Origin: Whitmania pigra
Taxonomy: Eukaryota; Annelida; Clitellata; Hirudinida; Haemopidae
Direction: 5' to 3'
Length of the DNA: 64,000 nucleotides
Assembly (NCBI GenBank): GCA_021613335.1
Contig: JAJTWR010000003.1
Coordinates: forward strand, 502,001 to 566,000
Part shown: piece after piece, positions 1 through 12,351 of the stretch
Layout: the number at the start of each line of letters is the position of its first letter
How positions within the stretch are numbered: the first letter of the stretch is position 1
The notes under the pieces: model-generated
What the model saw: the letters and a program-made list of their open reading frames with translations, nothing else
Databases searched by the model: none
Told to the model about the DNA's origin: nothing
Made by a program: the position numbers and the translations under genes

Positions 1-350
1 GTCTGACCAAAAAGACTAGAAAACTCAAAGTCATAAATACCCTCACTTCACAGCAAGACATAATTGAGGTCAAATGTAACTTAATTCTTAATTCCAGCTG
101 AAGTGGTTAAAAATCCCAATGTATTCATATCTAAAATTCCAAAAGATTTACAAAATATTTGTGAACTCAATTGACATCAGAGATCTTTGTTTCATTGTTG
201 ATTAGTCTCATGCTTTAATGTACAGCAACGGCGGGCTCTTTCAGCCTGTGCCGATGTTGTTAACGATTCCAATGCTTCAACATTTTCACGTGGCTTAAAC
301 CACAGTAGAAAGTTGATCAACCACTCAGTGCAACCAAACTGCAAACCTAG
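1..350. other. Upstream intron of CYB5D1
   Basis: No exon could be assigned here. It ends in an acceptor-like CTAG at 347-350, just before the open frame of the CYB5D1 terminal exon, and an in-frame TAG at 348-350 shows the coding frame cannot extend further left. I read it as the last intron of CYB5D1, whose earlier exons lie outside the window. Confidence 0.55.
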
Positions 351-626
351 CCCTATAACCACAACAAAGTCACCTTCGACATCTCTTTCCAGGTATGTTC
401 TGAGGAAACCATCAACGACATCCTGCAGAGGTACTTGGCCTTCAACTCCCATGCCGGCAGCTACACCTGGAAATACGACGGAAGAGTGCTCGACATGGAC
501 AAGACGCTGGAAGAGAATGGAATCGAAGACGACGACCCTCAATTCTACGAGCTCAAGATGGATGACGCGGAGTTCCTCCAGTACGTTCATCTGTACTTCA
601 ATGACGACCTCACGGTCATCGACTGA
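351..626 (+). CDS. CYB5D1: Cytochrome b5 domain-containing protein 1, terminal exon (partial)
   Basis: Only the C-terminal exon is present, about 91 residues ending at TGA 624-626. The segment VCSEETINDILQRYLAFN, followed by HAGSYTWKY, LEENGI and LYFNDDL, matches the conserved C-terminal part of CYB5D1 as I remember it. This part lies beyond the heme-binding cytochrome b5 fold and resembles a ubiquitin-like segment. In the family, CYB5D1 is a ciliary/axonemal protein linked to radial spokes. The exon starts after the in-frame TAG at 348-350, which doubles as the CTAG acceptor. The heme domain is upstream of the window, so I cannot say whether the gene is complete. A canonical poly(A) signal lies 50 bases downstream. 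The neighbouring zinc-finger gene converges on it from the other strand. Confidence 0.85.
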   Translation, partial: PYNHNKVTFDISFQVCSEETINDILQRYLAFNSHAGSYTWKYDGRVLDMDKTLEENGIEDDDPQFYELKMDDAEFLQYVHLYFNDDLTVID

Positions 627-677
627 ACAGAACGACCAAGTTGATTGCTTTTCTGTGTATTTATCATTTACCTCGAG

Positions 678-683
678 AATAAA
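678..683 (+). other. Poly(A) signal of CYB5D1
   Basis: AATAAA 52 bases after the CYB5D1 stop codon, the expected place for 3' end formation of a short 3' UTR. Confidence 0.7.
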
Positions 684-1585
684 GTTTTACAGTAAATGTT
701 AGTCGAGTGTTGATTGTTGTTAGGATGAAACGTGATTGCAAGACGATGCGATCGAATTCTTTCGTTCGCTGAAATATCGAAAATGCCTCCCATCCGTCTC
801 CAGGGCGAGGTACGGAGAGTAGGCATCCCAAAGCTACGAACCAAAACGTCAAAAGAACCTCAGCCCCTGATCGATGATGAACAAAAATTAAGGTAGGGAG
901 CCAAAGCACGCTTATGTACAGTCTTTGCATGTGAGAATCATTCGGAACACGAAGCATGCACGACGAACGCGGACCGCACACCCCTTAAATGCAGACTCGG
1001 GAGCAAACGCAACCTCAAGCGACTCTCGAAAACTCTGTTCATGCGATCGTTTCTTTGCAAAGCAAATGAGGATATATATATATATATATTTTTTAAATTA
1101 AATAAACTCCTTGCATGATTTGACACGATGATACACAAAAAACCGAACATGCTTCGGAGGTGATGCTTCAAAAAATTCGCCTCGGCTTCAGCAGTTGGGC
1201 CTGTTTCTGCTATAACAAAGATCACAATTGGCTCAGTAGATCATGATTCATGAAGCAGCCAAACAAATGGGAGGAGTCATGATTCACAAAGACCAATGAG
1301 ATGATGGCATCCGGCTCGGATTCTTCCCGGCCGAACCTCGAGACGGAAACGGGCGACGTTTTCTTACTGGATGAGCAAAAAGGAACGGAAGATGTATGCA
1401 ACGTGTACGCGTCTTATAGGCGTAAACAACTAGTTTCATCAACAATTCAAACGGAGGAATCAATTCATATGTGGCACAAATGACTGGCTCCGGCATCGTC
1501 GGCCTACAACGGAGCAGACGACTTTGGAATCAATGGCAAACTCCACTTTAAAATCGATAAGGGCGAGGGCCCCCGGAATTCGGGG
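684..1585. other. Non-coding stretch, probable 3' UTR of the zinc-finger gene
   Basis: No reading frame here shows recognisable protein sequence. The convergent arrangement of CYB5D1 (+) and the zinc-finger gene (-) makes this their shared 3' region. I saw no clear AATAAA on the minus strand, so the extent of the zinc-finger 3' UTR is open. A short (TA)n run sits at about 1073-1088. Confidence 0.4.
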
Positions 1586-4500
1586 TCACTTTGTGTCGTT
1601 TTTAGAGTAGGCGACGGAATGGGTCAACTGGTGCTGATTGGCGATGGGGGAATCCTTCATTTTGAGGAGCATCTGATGCTGCATTTGTAGCTGCTGGTGT
1701 TGCATCAGCTGCTGATTCTGAAGTTGGACCTGGTGTTCGAGAGCGTGCAGTTTCTGTTGCTGGTGCTGAATGATCTGCTGCTGTTGCTGGACGACGATGT
1801 GCGGAGACTGGTGCGGAAGGGCCAGTAGCTGCGACAGCTGGAGCGTCTGGAGTTGCAGGTTCGGTTGCTGCTGTGCAGCTTGCAACTGAACCTGTTGCTG
1901 GGGTTGTTGTTGTTGTTGTTGTTGGGCTTGTCCTGCCAGTTGTCCCGTCAGCTGCTGAGAGCTGAGCTGAGAGGCAAGCTGGGCGCTCAGCTGTTGAGTG
2001 CTGGCAAGCTGCTGAGAAAGCTGTGCAGACAGCTGGTTCTGTTGCTGGATTTGCTGTTGAATTAAGGAGGGCTGTTGCATGGACAGAGTAGTCGTTTGAA
2101 TGGTGATTTGTTGTTGTTGAACCTGTTGTTGTTGTTGCTGCTGCTGTTGTTGCTGCTGCTGTTGTTGTTGCTGTTGTAGTTGTTGCTGAGTCATCACCGC
2201 AGCAGTCTGCTGTTGAGGGGCCGGCTGTTTTTGGTCCACCATTTGGGTCTGGGCTTGCTGGGGCTGCTGCTGGCCCTTCTTCCGCCCCGTACGGGGTCGA
2301 TCTTCCGAGTGGATGCGCGCGTGCTTTTTTAGGTGCTCGGCCTGCGAGAAGTGCTTGAGGCAAATGCTGCAGACGTGAGGCCGTTCTCCCGTGTGGATCT
2401 GCATGTGCCGTTTCAAGTTGCCAGCGACTGTGAATCTCTTGCAGCAGACCGTGCATTCGAAGGGCCTCTCCCCTGTCGGTGGAAAGAAGAGGATGTCATT
2501 CCGTGCTCGCACGAGGTGCTTTAAGAAGCTGAGGTGTAATAAGGAGTGTGAATTTGATCAACGGCTAAAAACTAGCTCCAGTCTGGCTAATAAGAACTGA
2601 GCAACTTTATCATTAATGAGTCTTTAGGGTGGTTTTTTTTGTTAATTATGTTATTTAAGTTAATAAGCTGTTCGATGCGGGGCTCAAAACACGGAGAGGT
2701 TTCCGAAATCCGAGCGAGTTCGTACTCACTAGCAAGCCAGCAAGAATGATAAACAGGACTGTCTCGCAGACGTTCCAACATAACAAACAACATCGCAACA
2801 TCCCCAACACCACCCTCATTATCATCATCATCATCGTCGTCATCATCATCACAACTATCATCATTATTATCGTTCTAAGAACCTGTATGAATTCGTTGGT
2901 GTGGCAGCAGTGCACCGGCATGGGCGAACTGCTTATTGCAGAGAGGACAGAAGTATGGCTTCTCACCCGTGTGCGTCCTTATGTGCCTCTTGCAGTTGTC
3001 CAGGAACTTGAACTGCTTGTGGCACTGGGAACACTCGTAGAGCTTGTTTTCGATGACGATGGGCTCAGGGATGGGCGTGCTGCTCGACTGGACCTGCCAC
3101 ACTTGCTGCGGATGGAGAGGTATTTCGAGGCGGTGAGTTTTAAACGGTTTATGTACCTTTTTGTTAGGATTGATTGTATGTGAATAATGTTTGTGATGTA
3201 TATATATATATAATTACTACTGATGCAATGAAAAGATCGATTGGTGCATAGGTAATGGTAGTTATTACATTTATTAGTTTAGATAATGATTTTATTTAAT
3301 TACTGTTATAATATACATTATAACGATTACTATTATTTTTTTCAATGCATTTTTCAGGCCATGTTAGATAACCATGAAACAATGATGGCGTAGTAGAAAT
3401 GAAATTGTAACGACGATATTAACAACGTCGGTGAATGCTAATGGATCAGTGCGAACATACAAAGACACCATGTAATAACCTCAGAAAAAAAAAAAAACAT
3501 TAGAGTTGTGATGATGTTGCATTGTACTTCAGACAAAAATGAAAGTTGCAACACCAACTCTCTGCATAGACACAACTGAAGGCGAATTGCTACAATGCGA
3601 ATACAATATTTACCGTGCAAAAACAGAACCTATCGAAAGGTCTTAATTGGTCTTAATTCTTGTTAAGGACGTCACAAGTTCGTGGTGTTCACTTAAACCA
3701 CTCATAGGTGGTCAAATGACCTGTTCAATTGTTGAGCATGAAGATAGTGTTATGCACAGGGCTAATCTATCCTTTCACGCAAGTGCACGCCGTTTCAGTT
3801 GATCAATAACTTTTTCAAAATCAATAGGTGATTGCATGCACAGGGACAGTGAAATGCATACGATTTGTGAGAGTAATCCATCACTATAAAAGGGACTTTA
3901 ATGTTTCCCATGTTTCAACATTTAAGCGAACAATTAAATAAGTTTATGATAAGTTAAATGAGGTAATTAAAAAGAAGTCTACACAAGGATTATATAAAAT
4001 CATGGAATAGTTCACAAATGCATTGTGCGGAATAGTTTGTGACTGCTACTAGCTATCGGATACACAAATTCAGCATGAAATATCTGATTTCAATTAGTCT
4101 GTGGCACTAATCTTGCTAAACTTGCAGTCTCACTATTGAATTATAATAAATGTGGAACATTTCATTAATTTCAATCATTTCCACAAGCATAACAAACTAT
4201 TGAATTACTTTAACATAAACAAATTCTATGAAACTCATACCCTTCATAAGTATAGGCAAGTATAGCCAAAATTTTGTAGCAAATTATCATAGAAAATTGA
4301 ACTTGAATGTGGCCATTACTTGAGGTAGGTAGGTAATCTTGGAGCTGTTTTTTCGAGGACCATTGTTTAAGTGAACTTTGAGGTGTTTTTTAAGATGTTC
4401 GGCTTGAGTGAATTTTTTTGGGCACTCCGTGCAGGCAAATTGCTTCACTCCCGTGTGTATGAGCATGTGCCTCTTGACACCGTCAGACCTGGCAAAATGT

Positions 4501-4804
4501 TTGTTGCATACAGTGCATATGTGGCGTGATCGCTTGTTATTATTGTTGCTATTGTTGGATCTAGAGCCTTTCGTGGCTGTTGGCTGGATATCTATGGCTA
4601 TTTTCTGATCCTCAGAAAAATGAGGTTTCGTCTCTGTCGTTTCAACTGCAAAAAGTGGATTTTTCACGACTGCAATCAATATAAGAAAAGGTCTTAATCA
4701 TTTGCCCGTTTAATTCAAAGTATGTCTTCATGAATAGAACCATTCATGTTCATGAAAAACTTACAGTATGACGTTGGGATCATTGAAAAGTCCGTAGTCG
4801 CCAT
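1586..4804 (-). CDS. Six-finger C2H2 zinc-finger protein with Gln-rich C-terminus
   Basis: Four coding exons on the minus strand: 4804-4765 (ATG at 4804-4802, [13 protein letters not shown]), 4669-4320, 3105-2883 and 2472-1586. Phases agree at each junction (1, 0, 1) and give 499 residues. Six C2H2 fingers are arranged two per exon: [55 protein letters not shown] and [23 protein letters not shown] linkers are intact between fingers 3-4, 4-5 and 5-6. After the fingers comes a basic RPRTGRKKG patch and about 210 residues very rich in Gln, including a run of about 20. The architecture implies a sequence-specific DNA-binding regulator with a Gln-rich effector region. I do not recognise the orthologue. 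The 3105 acceptor joins the 4320 donor in phase 0. The alternative of two separate genes (4.3-4.8 kb and 1.6-3.1 kb) cannot be excluded without transcripts. Confidence 0.8.
2100..2186 (-). repeat. Coding CAA/CAG repeat (poly-Gln)
   Basis: A TTG/CTG run on the plus strand encodes about 20 near-continuous Gln in the zinc-finger gene. CAA and CAG codons are mixed, which usually slows slippage. Shorter Gln runs flank it on both sides in the same exon. Confidence 0.85.
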
Positions 4805-5347
4805 GATTGTGGGAATCGATTAACAAATGAAATTCTATATTTACAAAGTAAACAGAACCAAAACACACTTCAGCACGACCGATCAACGGACAGTAAAATT
4901 CCTCTAAAAGGTTTTGCGAATCGAGCCAAAAATATCAGCTTCAATTAGCACGCCACTCGTTATTGATCCCAAATTATATCCCTCTCAACAAATTGCATTA
5001 TAAACAAATCTAAACAAATGCGGAAAATTATCGTCAAAAGGCAAAGTTTCACGGCCCAAAAACGATAATGTCGAAGCGCATTAGCCAGCCAATATGTTTT
5101 GCTAGAATTATACGTTTAAAGCAAAAATTATGTTTTAAATAATTTAGTTGATGTTTTAGTATTGTTAATTTATTTTTGTATAGATATAATAAATATGAAC
5201 TTAAATAACGGCTCAAAACAACTGTATTTTCAACATAAATATTAAATAAATTTAAAATTAATTAAAACTTTTACAACAATTTTAGTTTTATTTGTGATAG
5301 TCATATGAGTAAAAATGAACTTATTATTCTATTCGAGGTTAAACACG
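4805..5347. promoter_or_regulatory. Shared divergent 5' region of the zinc-finger and metaxin genes
   Basis: 543 bases separate the ATG of the zinc-finger gene (-) from the ATG of metaxin (+). No coding exon is visible inside, so both 5' UTRs and promoters must share this interval unless upstream non-coding exons lie elsewhere. It is AT-rich with no obvious TATA box or CpG cluster. That it is a bidirectional promoter is inferred from spacing only. Confidence 0.5.
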
Positions 5348-7872
5348 ATGGAGTTGATGGTTTGGAACAAACATTGGGGCTTGCCTTCTATTGACCCCGA
5401 TTGCCTCTATTCTCTGGTGCGTTGCCTAAGTTTTGCATAAGCCTGATTTCTTGAGCACTCATTGGGTTACAATAAAAATAGATATCACTGTTTGCTATCA
5501 CTCATATATGATAGCCACACTCTGTGCTGATTCCAAAAAGCATGAGTTTGCAAGCACAAGCATTAGACTTATTATTAAAATACTATTTTATTTTAGATAA
5601 AACATGATTTTCATATTTATGCCATTAATAATATTACCACTTACTTTTCCGAATACTTGAAATAGAGCTAATAGAGCTATTCTTGAACACAACAGGCATA
5701 CTGCAAACTATCTGCTGCTCCAGTTGATATAAAATACTGCCACGACAGTCGACAGTCAATAACAGGTTAAAATGATAGCCATTGTAAAATTTACTCTGAT
5801 GAAAAAACCCATTCTTTTTTAAGTTATTCATCTTTGATACTAATAACATTTAAAAGAGGTGAGATAAGAATCTTATGAAGGTATTTTCATTGTAGGACAT
5901 CTTCCGCTCCTGACCGATGGAAGCACTCACATTTCCAGTGGAAAGAAGATTGTTGATGAGCTCAAGAGCCGTGTTAGTTTTTTTTGAATGATTTAAACTG
6001 TGCTTTATTATTAAGTGTTAGGTCATTATTTAACTAAACATTGCACTTTCACTCATTAGTTGCCAATAATAGTGTCGTTATTAATTTGTATGGTAATTTT
6101 AGTAAACAAGTGAAGTATAATAATAATAATAATAATTCTAGTCTGTTTTTAACTGTTAATGATAAATATCATTACATAACCTATTGCACGATCTCTTATT
6201 ATTATTTCCCTTAACAATTTTTATAACCCATTACCATTCTCAGGGTCACGATCTTGACTTCTCACTGTCCTTGAGCAAACAGTCCGACCTGTTGGCCTAC
6301 AAGCTCCAGGTTGAGACGAAGCTGATACCTGCTGTGGTTGGTTGATGAGCTGCTTAATAATGAGGCTGCTCATTAATATTTAATTATCAATTATGCATTA
6401 CATTGTATTTGATCTTGTGCAGTGGACATTATACTTAGGACACTTTATACTTATAATTTCATCTTTCATTCATTTCAAAAAAGTTTCTTCTGTAACATTT
6501 GATCAAGACTTACCAGCTATTCATCAATCACTTACCTCATTACTAATTTATTCAACCCACCTCATTAATAATTAACGTATTCCTCCATTCCCACAAGCAA
6601 TACAGCATGTGGTGTGTCCCGAAGAACTACGCAGAAGTCACCCGTCCTGCATGGGCCTCCTTCCTTCCATTCCTACCATCCATCTATCATCCTCTCTCCA
6701 TCAAACACTCTCTCTCCTCGAGGTTTGAGAGCCTCCATCGTTTTTCCAACAAGGGAGACATCATGGAAAAGGTGGTGCTATTAGAGTAAACATGAATATT
6801 AATCAGTTTATTTAATTTGTTCACCGGAGTGGGAGTTTATAGCGATTGACTGAAATTATTTTAAGTTATTTTATCTCAAATTAGTAAAATAATTGTCGGA
6901 CGTGCGGAAGATGAAAATTTAGATCGGCTGAATGTTCTTGGTTTGTGAGACTTAACAGCCAACAATGATAAACAATTGTACTAATTAACATATCGTCCTA
7001 ATTTGAATATTAATCAACCTCCCCAAAGATCATGAGCAATGCAAAGGAATGTCTTAATCTACTCTCATACAAGCTTGAGGAGAAGGAATTCATCTTTGGA
7101 CCAAAGTGATTTCTACTTTAATTTCTATTTTTAACTCGATGACTCATTGCGACAAGAATTTTTATAGCTTAGGTCACTTCAGACCACCACCAGCAGTTTT
7201 TTTTTTATAGCAGTTCCAATGTTTCATTAAATTACCCTCATTTTAGACAGTCACGTAAACAAATTAAATCATGACCCGACCCACTTTCAGAGCCAGTTCA
7301 TTGGATGCCCTGGTTTTTGCCCATCTGGCTCTGATTCTCTACACTGACCTGCCCCAGTCTCCCCTCAAATCCCACGTCCTCGGCTGTCCGAACCTCGTCA
7401 GGTTCTGCCGCAGAATCACGGACAAGCACTTTCCTGAATGCGCAGAAGGTGAAAGAACGACGTTGAGCTGCGAACGACTTGGCATTTCAAAAATTTTTGC
7501 TCGTATTTTTATACCCCACGAGTCTATTTATTCTTTAAAAAAAATATTCTGTTCTTCTAAAAAAATAAAAAAGAAATAAATCATGACAATTAAATTTTTA
7601 AATTTCACTTTTAAAAACAAGAACTTGATTAGATTATGTTTTGCTGAAAGCTAATTAATTCTTTTATCCTCTTTTATTGGAAAATTTCAGAATTAGCGAG
7701 GCTGGAGAAGGAACGCCAGGAGAAGGAGAAAGAGAAACTCAAGGAAGGAGGGGAATTCCCAAACAAGGCAAGAAACATCGTGGTTGCCATCGGCCTGGTG
7801 TCCGTGGTCATGCTGGCCTACGCAATCACCCTGGGCAAGATTAGGCTGGAAGTCATCAATGTTGAGAAGTGA
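5348..7872 (+). CDS. Metaxin (outer mitochondrial membrane protein import, MTX1/3-like)
   Basis: Exons assigned: 5348-about 5429 (starts MELMVWNKHWGLPS), 5896-5972, 6244-6336, 6598-6771, 7029-7105, 7291-7448 and 7691-7872 (TGA). Diagnostic pieces are the N-terminal W..HWGLPSID, KNYAEVTRPAW, KECLNLLSYKLEEKEFIFG and SSLDALVFAHLALIL, the last being the metaxin GST-C-like core. A hydrophobic C-terminal segment (NIVVAIGLVSVVMLAYA) fits the tail anchor of MTX1-type metaxins. Phases match for all junctions from 6244 onward. One small exon encoding about residues 28-40 (the family's K.NNPW region) was not found between 5430 and 5895. The donors at 5972 (GTTAGT) and 6336 (GTTGGT) are non-consensus. 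Metaxins act with SAM50 in inserting beta-barrel proteins into the outer mitochondrial membrane. MTX1 versus MTX3 is not resolved. Confidence 0.85.
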
Positions 7873-9775
7873 AATCGGAGGACGAATTTCTTCACGATGA
7901 TGTGATTAATACTTGACTAAGTAATATATTTGCTAAGTAATATGTTATTATCATAATCGTTATTACTTAATTAAATTTTTTAAGTATTTACTTAATTAAA
8001 TTTTTGAAGTATTTACTTAATTAAATAACTCCAAGTCAAGGCTTCTTTGAGGAGTTGGGGAGCTTAAGGAAACATTTGATCGTGCGTACATCGGTTGCAA
8101 CATTGGTGAACAATTTTCCTTTTGCGATCTCAGCAGTTCCGTTTGCATTAATTTTGTGTTTTACATACGTATTAGCTGATTAATTAGCTTTAGGTATTAC
8201 TTATTAAATTGACTTATTTTGTAGTACAAACCGACGTGCATAGAGCGACAGATGCTTGATTTGGAGATTATTTCGTTTCGGTTTTTTTTTGTCGAATTAT
8301 GGGAAACAAAGCCTAACAAAGAATCTACAAGTATATTCGTAAGCCTGTCGAATATGTGAGACATTCCACAATTAACGTGCCGATGAAATGGCTTGGTGTA
8401 CTCCGATCGAATGAGCAGCCGTTCCCACAATTGTTGACGCGCGCCAAATAGGGTTGGGATTCGGATAAAAGAAGTGATTTGCAAAGCTTTCCCGAAAGTC
8501 AAATCCGCAATGGTCTAAATATGGCTGCAAAGGTTTCTTCTGCGATGTCAACTTGCCAAAAAAAAGTTGATATCTGACTCCTAAAATTCAGTCATCCAGT
8601 CGTCAGTCAGTTGCTTAAGTGCCTTAATAAGTTTTATTGCATTTTAATTGGTTAAGCATATCGTTGTCGTTAACCTGAATTTTTTATTTTGTGGGACCAA
8701 TTCAACTTTCCATCACTTGTGCCTTCACGAGTCTGATGAATCCCATTCCTCCGCCCTCAGTTTATCCGTCAGACCATTTCGAAGACGCGAAGAGCATTTC
8801 GCATCGAGTAAAATTGAAGGCAGGCTTTGTTTAAACGGCTTTATTGGTTTAAAAAATAATCGTAAATCATGGTGTTCGAGAGGGGCTTGACGCCATAAAA
8901 CTATCTAAAAAAAACAAAAAAAAACAACACTTCATGACAATTTCAAAACGCACCCGCGTAACAGATAAAATTTCAAAACAAAAATCGCACCGAAAACGGC
9001 GCTCGGGATAATGGAGTCTAGACAAAAAATAAGATCTTTCTGATTTACAATCTGCACACAAAAGTCACGAAAGTGCTGAATGGAAAGCGAATTCAAACGA
9101 AAAAAATATGTTGTTCTTTTTTTCGACGACGACGACGACGACAACGTTCCAAACTTTCAGAGTCAGAACAATTAAGGAAGTCGGAAGACATTAATAACTA
9201 GAAAAAACGCGTGCGATTTGATTGAGTTAATAAACTTTGGCTCGCAAATAAATTCTCAAAATGGAGCATAATAGTTTAATAAAAATACTTTTTAATACCG
9301 TTTCTCAGCTGATTTATGAATTCCTCTTACAGGATGCATGCATTACAATGCTCTTTCTTTTTTTTTTGTTGTACGCACATTTCGCACGCCGTAACGATAA
9401 CACACCACAGGCAAAATGAAACGAAAAAATACAACAACGACTAATTTAACAAAGAGAAAAAGAAACCTTCCTAATAAAATGGCTCTTGAAAGGCCATGTT
9501 TGCAAAATGCAAAATGTCCAAGATGGATCTGAAAATGCATTGAAATTGCAGAGCGTATTCGCGGCCGTCAGAAAGACCGCCGACACTGTCCTCGGTCGAC
9601 CCTCTAACCACCCAATCGGAAGATAGGAGCTAGACATGCCATAGATACGTACAAAAAAAAAGGATGATAAAGGCTTTGGGTGCAAGTGCAGTGGATAATT
9701 AAGGCCGCGAGGTGAACACGTGCGAGAATTCGAAGGAAAGAAATGCTTAAGATGAGTAATCTGGATGCCACCTAT
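7873..9775. other. Intergenic, no gene seen
   Basis: AT-rich sequence with no frame that reads like a conserved protein. Its first part should hold the metaxin 3' UTR. A minus-strand AATAAA (TTTATT on the plus strand at about 8838-8843) could terminate a very long CHSY 3' UTR, but nothing else supports that. Confidence 0.45.
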
Positions 9776-10139
9776 CACCATCACCATTGTCGTCGTCATC
9801 ATCATTAATCTCGTCTTCTTCTTTATCACCATCATCACAGAGTATGGTCAAATGTGGAAATGTGAAAGTGAAAGAGAAATCACTAAATATTAGTTAGTGC
9901 CCAATATTACAATTTTAAAGGCAATCATCATCATCATCATTATGACCAGCACATCATCATCACCATCATCATCGTCATCATCATCACCATCATCATCGTC
10001 ATCATCATCACCATCACCAAGATGAAAAACGACCATACGTGACCAACAGAACGTAGCATCAGCAGTCTCATCATTAAGTACGTCGAAATGGTATCGATGG
10101 GAAATAATAATAATAATGATGATGATAATAATAATAATA

Positions 10140-10199
<60 letters not shown>

Positions 10200-10370
10200 T
10201 AATAATAATAATAATAATGATAATAACAACAACAACAACAACAATAATAATAATAATAATAATGATAATAATAATAATAATGATAATAATAATAATAACA
10301 ATAATAATAATAATGATGATAATAATAATAATAATTTTTAAAAGAATATGTAGAGCATTTAAAATGAATT
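9776..10370. repeat. ATC and AAT microsatellite block
   Basis: Runs of (ATC)n/(GAT)n at about 9776-9835 and 9927-10013 are followed by an almost unbroken (AAT)n tract at about 10107-10337, interrupted by short GAT and AAC units. Long open frames here are runs of one or two residues and are not genes. Confidence 0.9.
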
Positions 10371-10511
10371 AACAGGTTAAAAGCAAACAATTGGTGGAAA
10401 TTGAAAGAAAAATGTTAAACACTTACACTAAATATTGATAATGATCACACATTAACTAAGACATTAGACTAAATTGTTTATAAAAATAAATTGTAATCAA
10501 AGCCACCCAGA

Positions 10512-10580
10512 AACGAATTTATTATTATTATTATTATTTTTATTATTATTATAATTTTTATTATTTATATTATAATTACA
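10512..10580. repeat. TTA-rich microsatellite
   Basis: TTA repeats degrading into AT-rich sequence, between two larger triplet blocks. Non-coding. Confidence 0.75.
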
Positions 10581-10686
10581 TTACACCTTAAAAATATTAT
10601 CTCACACCAAATGTTTATAAACAAACTTCAACTTTCAACTTCCGAAAACTAAGAACTCAAGCGCCACACACTCTTCTTGTACGAAA

Positions 10687-10690
10687 CGAC

Positions 10691-10738
<48 letters not shown>

Positions 10739-10858
10739 AATGATGATGAGGATGGTGATGATGATGATGATGATGATGATGAATGATGATGATGATGATA
10801 ATGATGATGAGGATGGTGATGATGATGATGATGATGATGATAATGATGATGAGGATGG

Positions 10859-10894
<36 letters not shown>

Positions 10895-10945
10895 GGATGG
10901 TGATGATGACGATGGCTATAATCATAACGATGGTAGTTGATGATG
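10687..10945. repeat. GAT microsatellite with higher-order unit
   Basis: (GAT)n with a recurring interruption of GAT GAT AAT GAT GAT GAG GAT GGT. The interrupted motif itself repeats about three times (near 10733, 10793 and 10838), so a unit of roughly 45-60 bases has been amplified on top of the triplet repeat. Confidence 0.85.
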
Positions 10946-11067
10946 ATGAAGATGACGGTAACTAGCACCAGCTACCACGGTTTATGCTTGGCAGAAAAAA
11001 TGTTTTCTAAAAAAAAAATAATAATCTCTTAAACGAATGATTTAAGACTGATAATTAAAACTCTATT

Positions 11068-11102
<35 letters not shown>

Positions 11103-11396
11103 GGTGAGGTCGAATATGGTGGCCGTTGTCAACATCATCGTCATCATCACCACCATCATAATCATCATGATCATGATCATCACCATCATGTTTTCCCAGC
11201 GCATCAGACACATCCAAACAACTTCACAAAATCTCCAGCGTAACTCCAAGTTCTCGTGAAATGCGATATCCTTCAGAATCGTCATCATCATCATCATCAT
11301 CGCCACCGCCGCCACCACCAATAGCACAACCATCACCATCAACATCATCATCATCATCATCATCATCTTTAGGAACATTACTAACTCCAATATTCC

Positions 11397-11431
<35 letters not shown>

Positions 11432-11510
11432 CAACAACAGTTGCCATCAATCAAACACATCACAATAATCACAATCATCACCCCCACCACCATCATCATC
11501 ATCATCAACG
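11068..11510. repeat. ATC microsatellite block
   Basis: Several (ATC)n arrays at 11068-11103, 11130-11190, 11278-11315, 11338-11368 and 11398-11432, with CACC-type variants between them. Confidence 0.85.
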
Positions 11511-11805
11511 ACGTGACCTTCGCACCCATTGGGAGCCAGAAGGTCGATTCGAATGAGACGTCCAATGGACTTGCACAAAAACAGTTCAGACATAAAAAAA
11601 AGTCAGTCTCCCATGAATGGATTATGTTAATTACGTCATGAGGCCATGAATATTCACCACCTTATTCCGCACGTAAAAAGCTAAATCGAGTACATCATTA
11701 GTGAGCAGACCTTAAGGATTAAAAATAACATTATAACACGAATAAAGACGATAGCCACCTGTCAATTATCTACTAATTTTCGCCTCACTGATAACCATAA
11801 ATACA

Positions 11806-12016
11806 ATATTATTATTATTATTATTATTGTTATTATTATTATTTAAATTTAAAACCTATCGAGATAAGAGAGCGAAGGAAATTAAAGCAAATCGTGATTT
11901 ACGATGGCGCTCAAAGTTTGAGAGAACAAGGAGGAAGAAGACGACGACGACGACGATGATGATGATGATGATGATGACGATGATGATGATGATGATGATG
12001 ATGACGACGACGATAT
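11806..12016. repeat. TTA and GAC/GAT microsatellites
   Basis: (TTA)n at about 11806-11842 and a (GAC)n/(GAT)n tract at about 11938-12016, separated by unique sequence. Confidence 0.8.
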
Positions 12017-12351
12017 CCCGAGTGCTCCACGAGATACAGAACCGCAGCGGAATAGCATGAACGATGATGAATAACAAAATATTATATTACAACTTTAATC
12101 ATATTATGATGATGATAATGCTAACTAGCAATTGTAATACACTCTACAGCAACATGGGGTAATATCACCAACGACTAGAACGACAAAATGTCTGCACTAC
12201 AAAAATTACCATGACAACGAGTTTTAATACAAAACAAATATTTCATAATAAAATGAAATAAGACAACAAATGGAATTAATAATAAATAATTCCAATGTGT
12301 TATGAAACCTGCCGATTAAGTCTTTGATTGAGCACTCTTTGGACCCTCCCG

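Noticed and set aside
9890..12077. Long open frames encoding runs of Tyr, Met, Ile, Asp, Ser or His
   Set aside because: They are the translations of triplet microsatellites, occur on both strands over the same bases and have no flanking unique protein sequence.
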